5,985 nucleotides of DNA, from NCBI GenBank assembly GCA_900543845.1, contig UQTD01000089.1, forward strand, positions 1-5,985, in the 5' to 3' direction. Both the position numbers and the translations under genes were made by a program. Below, piece by piece: positions 5,284-5,985 of this stretch; the first letter of the stretch is position 1, and each line of letters begins with the position of its first letter. This stretch comes from an uncultured Collinsella sp. Lineage in GTDB: Bacteria > Actinomycetota > Coriobacteriia > Coriobacteriales > Coriobacteriaceae. The notes beneath the pieces are model-generated. The model was not told where the DNA came from, did not search any database, and saw only the letters and a list, made by a program, of their open reading frames with translations.

Positions 5284-5320
5284 TGAGGCTGTTTGTTGCT
5301 TTGCTTGTTGTTGAGGGGCT

Positions 5321-5959
5321 TTGTTGGACAGCTATTTTACTCTGCAATCGAATATTGAGGCTTCGGGCGAGTTTGTGGACCGCAAGAGCCGGTTTATTGC
5401 CCAGTTGGTCCATATTGAGTCTGAGGATGAGGCGAATGCCTTTATCGAGATTGTTCGCAAGCGTCATTACGACGCTCGACATAATGTTCCCGCGTGGATT
5501 TTGGTCGATGGACGCGAGCGCCAGAGCGATGACGGTGAGCCGAGCCGCACGAGCGGTATGCCGACGCTCGAGGTGCTGCGCGGCGCGGGGCTCAAAAATG
5601 TTTGCTGCGTAGTGACGCGCTATTTTGGCGGCACGCTGCTGGGGCCCGGTGGCTTGGTGCGCGCCTATACCGCGGCGACGCAGGCGGCGGTGGCAGCTGC
5701 TCAGGAGGCCGGGCAGATCGTCGAGATGACGAGCGTCGTGCCTGTTGACGTGCATGTGGCCTATCCGCAATACGAGCAGGTGCTTCGTTTGGCGCAGGAT
5801 TCGGGTGCCAAGGTTTTGGATACCGATTACGTGGATGCCGTGACACTTCACTTGGTGTTTAAGGCGGGGGAGCAGGAGCCATTTTGCGCCAAGATGCGCG
5901 AGCTTATGGCGGGGCGCGAGGAGATTGAGGTCGGCGCTCCCGAATTTGCCGAGTTCTAA
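5321..5959 (+). CDS. yigZ: YigZ/IMPACT family protein (UPF0029 + DUF1949)
   Basis: A widely conserved cytosolic protein whose bacterial function is not firmly known; its eukaryotic relative IMPACT influences the Gcn2 translation-control kinase. The 212 residues match the family length. The N-terminal UPF0029 domain (about 19-124) shows SRFIAQ (23-28), YDARHNVPAWIL (50-61), SDDGEPSRTSGMPTLEVL (69-86) and VVTRYFGGTLLGPGGLVRAY (97-116), the family signatures. The C-terminal part (about 140-195) fits the small ferredoxin-like DUF1949 domain. The start is uncertain between two adjacent TTG codons: GAGGGG (5313-5318) lies only 2 nt before TTG 5321 but 5 nt before TTG 5324, so the second, giving Met-Asp-Ser-Tyr, is better placed. 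An in-frame stop at 5312-5314 rules out anything longer. It begins 80 bp after rnpB on the same strand. The stop is TAA at 5957-5959, with 26 bp left in the window. Confidence 0.92.
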   Translation: MLDSYFTLQSNIEASGEFVDRKSRFIAQLVHIESEDEANAFIEIVRKRHYDARHNVPAWILVDGRERQSDDGEPSRTSGMPTLEVLRGAGLKNVCCVVTRYFGGTLLGPGGLVRAYTAATQAAVAAAQEAGQIVEMTSVVPVDVHVAYPQYEQVLRLAQDSGAKVLDTDYVDAVTLHLVFKAGEQEPFCAKMRELMAGREEIEVGAPEFAEF

Positions 5960-5985
5960 CGGCGACGGCCGGCGTGCTTTTGGAT

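Noticed and set aside
5960..5984. Terminator after the yigZ-like gene
   Set aside because: CGGC (5960-5963) can pair with GCCG (5968-5971), but the stem is only 4 bp and the T4 run is 6 nt away. The window ends too soon to judge.
1..5985. CRISPR array, tRNA, insertion sequence, toxin-antitoxin or phage genes
   Set aside because: I looked for spaced direct repeats, tRNA cloverleaf motifs, transposase motifs and small toxin-antitoxin pairs and found none. All sizeable coding frames belong to conserved cellular families.

Overview
The window looks like an ordinary housekeeping stretch of a high-GC actinobacterial chromosome. It most resembles Coriobacteriia, probably a Collinsella-type gut bacterium. 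That guess rests on the GC-rich codon choice, a four-domain S1 protein close to actinobacterial RpsA, frequent TTG/GTG starts, and an UPF0597/L-cysteine desulfidase-type gene typical of anaerobes. The genus is inference; nothing in the window proves it.

Layout from left to right: rpiB (ribose-5-phosphate isomerase B, minus, 48-515); a 272-bp divergent intergenic region with an AAACGC/GCGTTT palindrome and a candidate promoter; an L-cysteine desulfidase (CyuA/YhaM)-like gene (plus, 788-2107); a highly structured convergent intergenic region holding a perfect 12-bp hairpin (2107-2134) and a roughly 100-nt three-tier nested inverted repeat (2148-2245); a HAD-superfamily hydrolase (minus, 2297-3055); a 316-bp divergent intergenic region with a 9-bp inverted repeat and, at its right end, a hairpin that would cover the rpsA ribosome binding site; rpsA (plus, 3372-4538) with a strong intrinsic terminator (4563-4596); about 280 bp of non-coding DNA with hairpins that can form in two alternative ways; rnpB (type A RNase P RNA, plus, about 4879-5240) with a plausible promoter; and a YigZ/IMPACT-family gene (plus, 5321-5959).

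The genes do not form one pathway. Carbon metabolism (RpiB), cysteine/sulfur catabolism (the desulfidase), a phosphatase-like enzyme of unknown substrate, translation (S1), tRNA processing (RNase P) and a conserved protein of unknown role (YigZ) each appear to sit in their own transcription unit. I found no mobile element genes, CRISPR array, tRNA or defence system. The parts that deserve a second look are non-coding: the nested structured element between the two convergent genes, the rpsA leader, and the competing hairpins upstream of rnpB. I do not see convincing evidence for a new multi-gene system.
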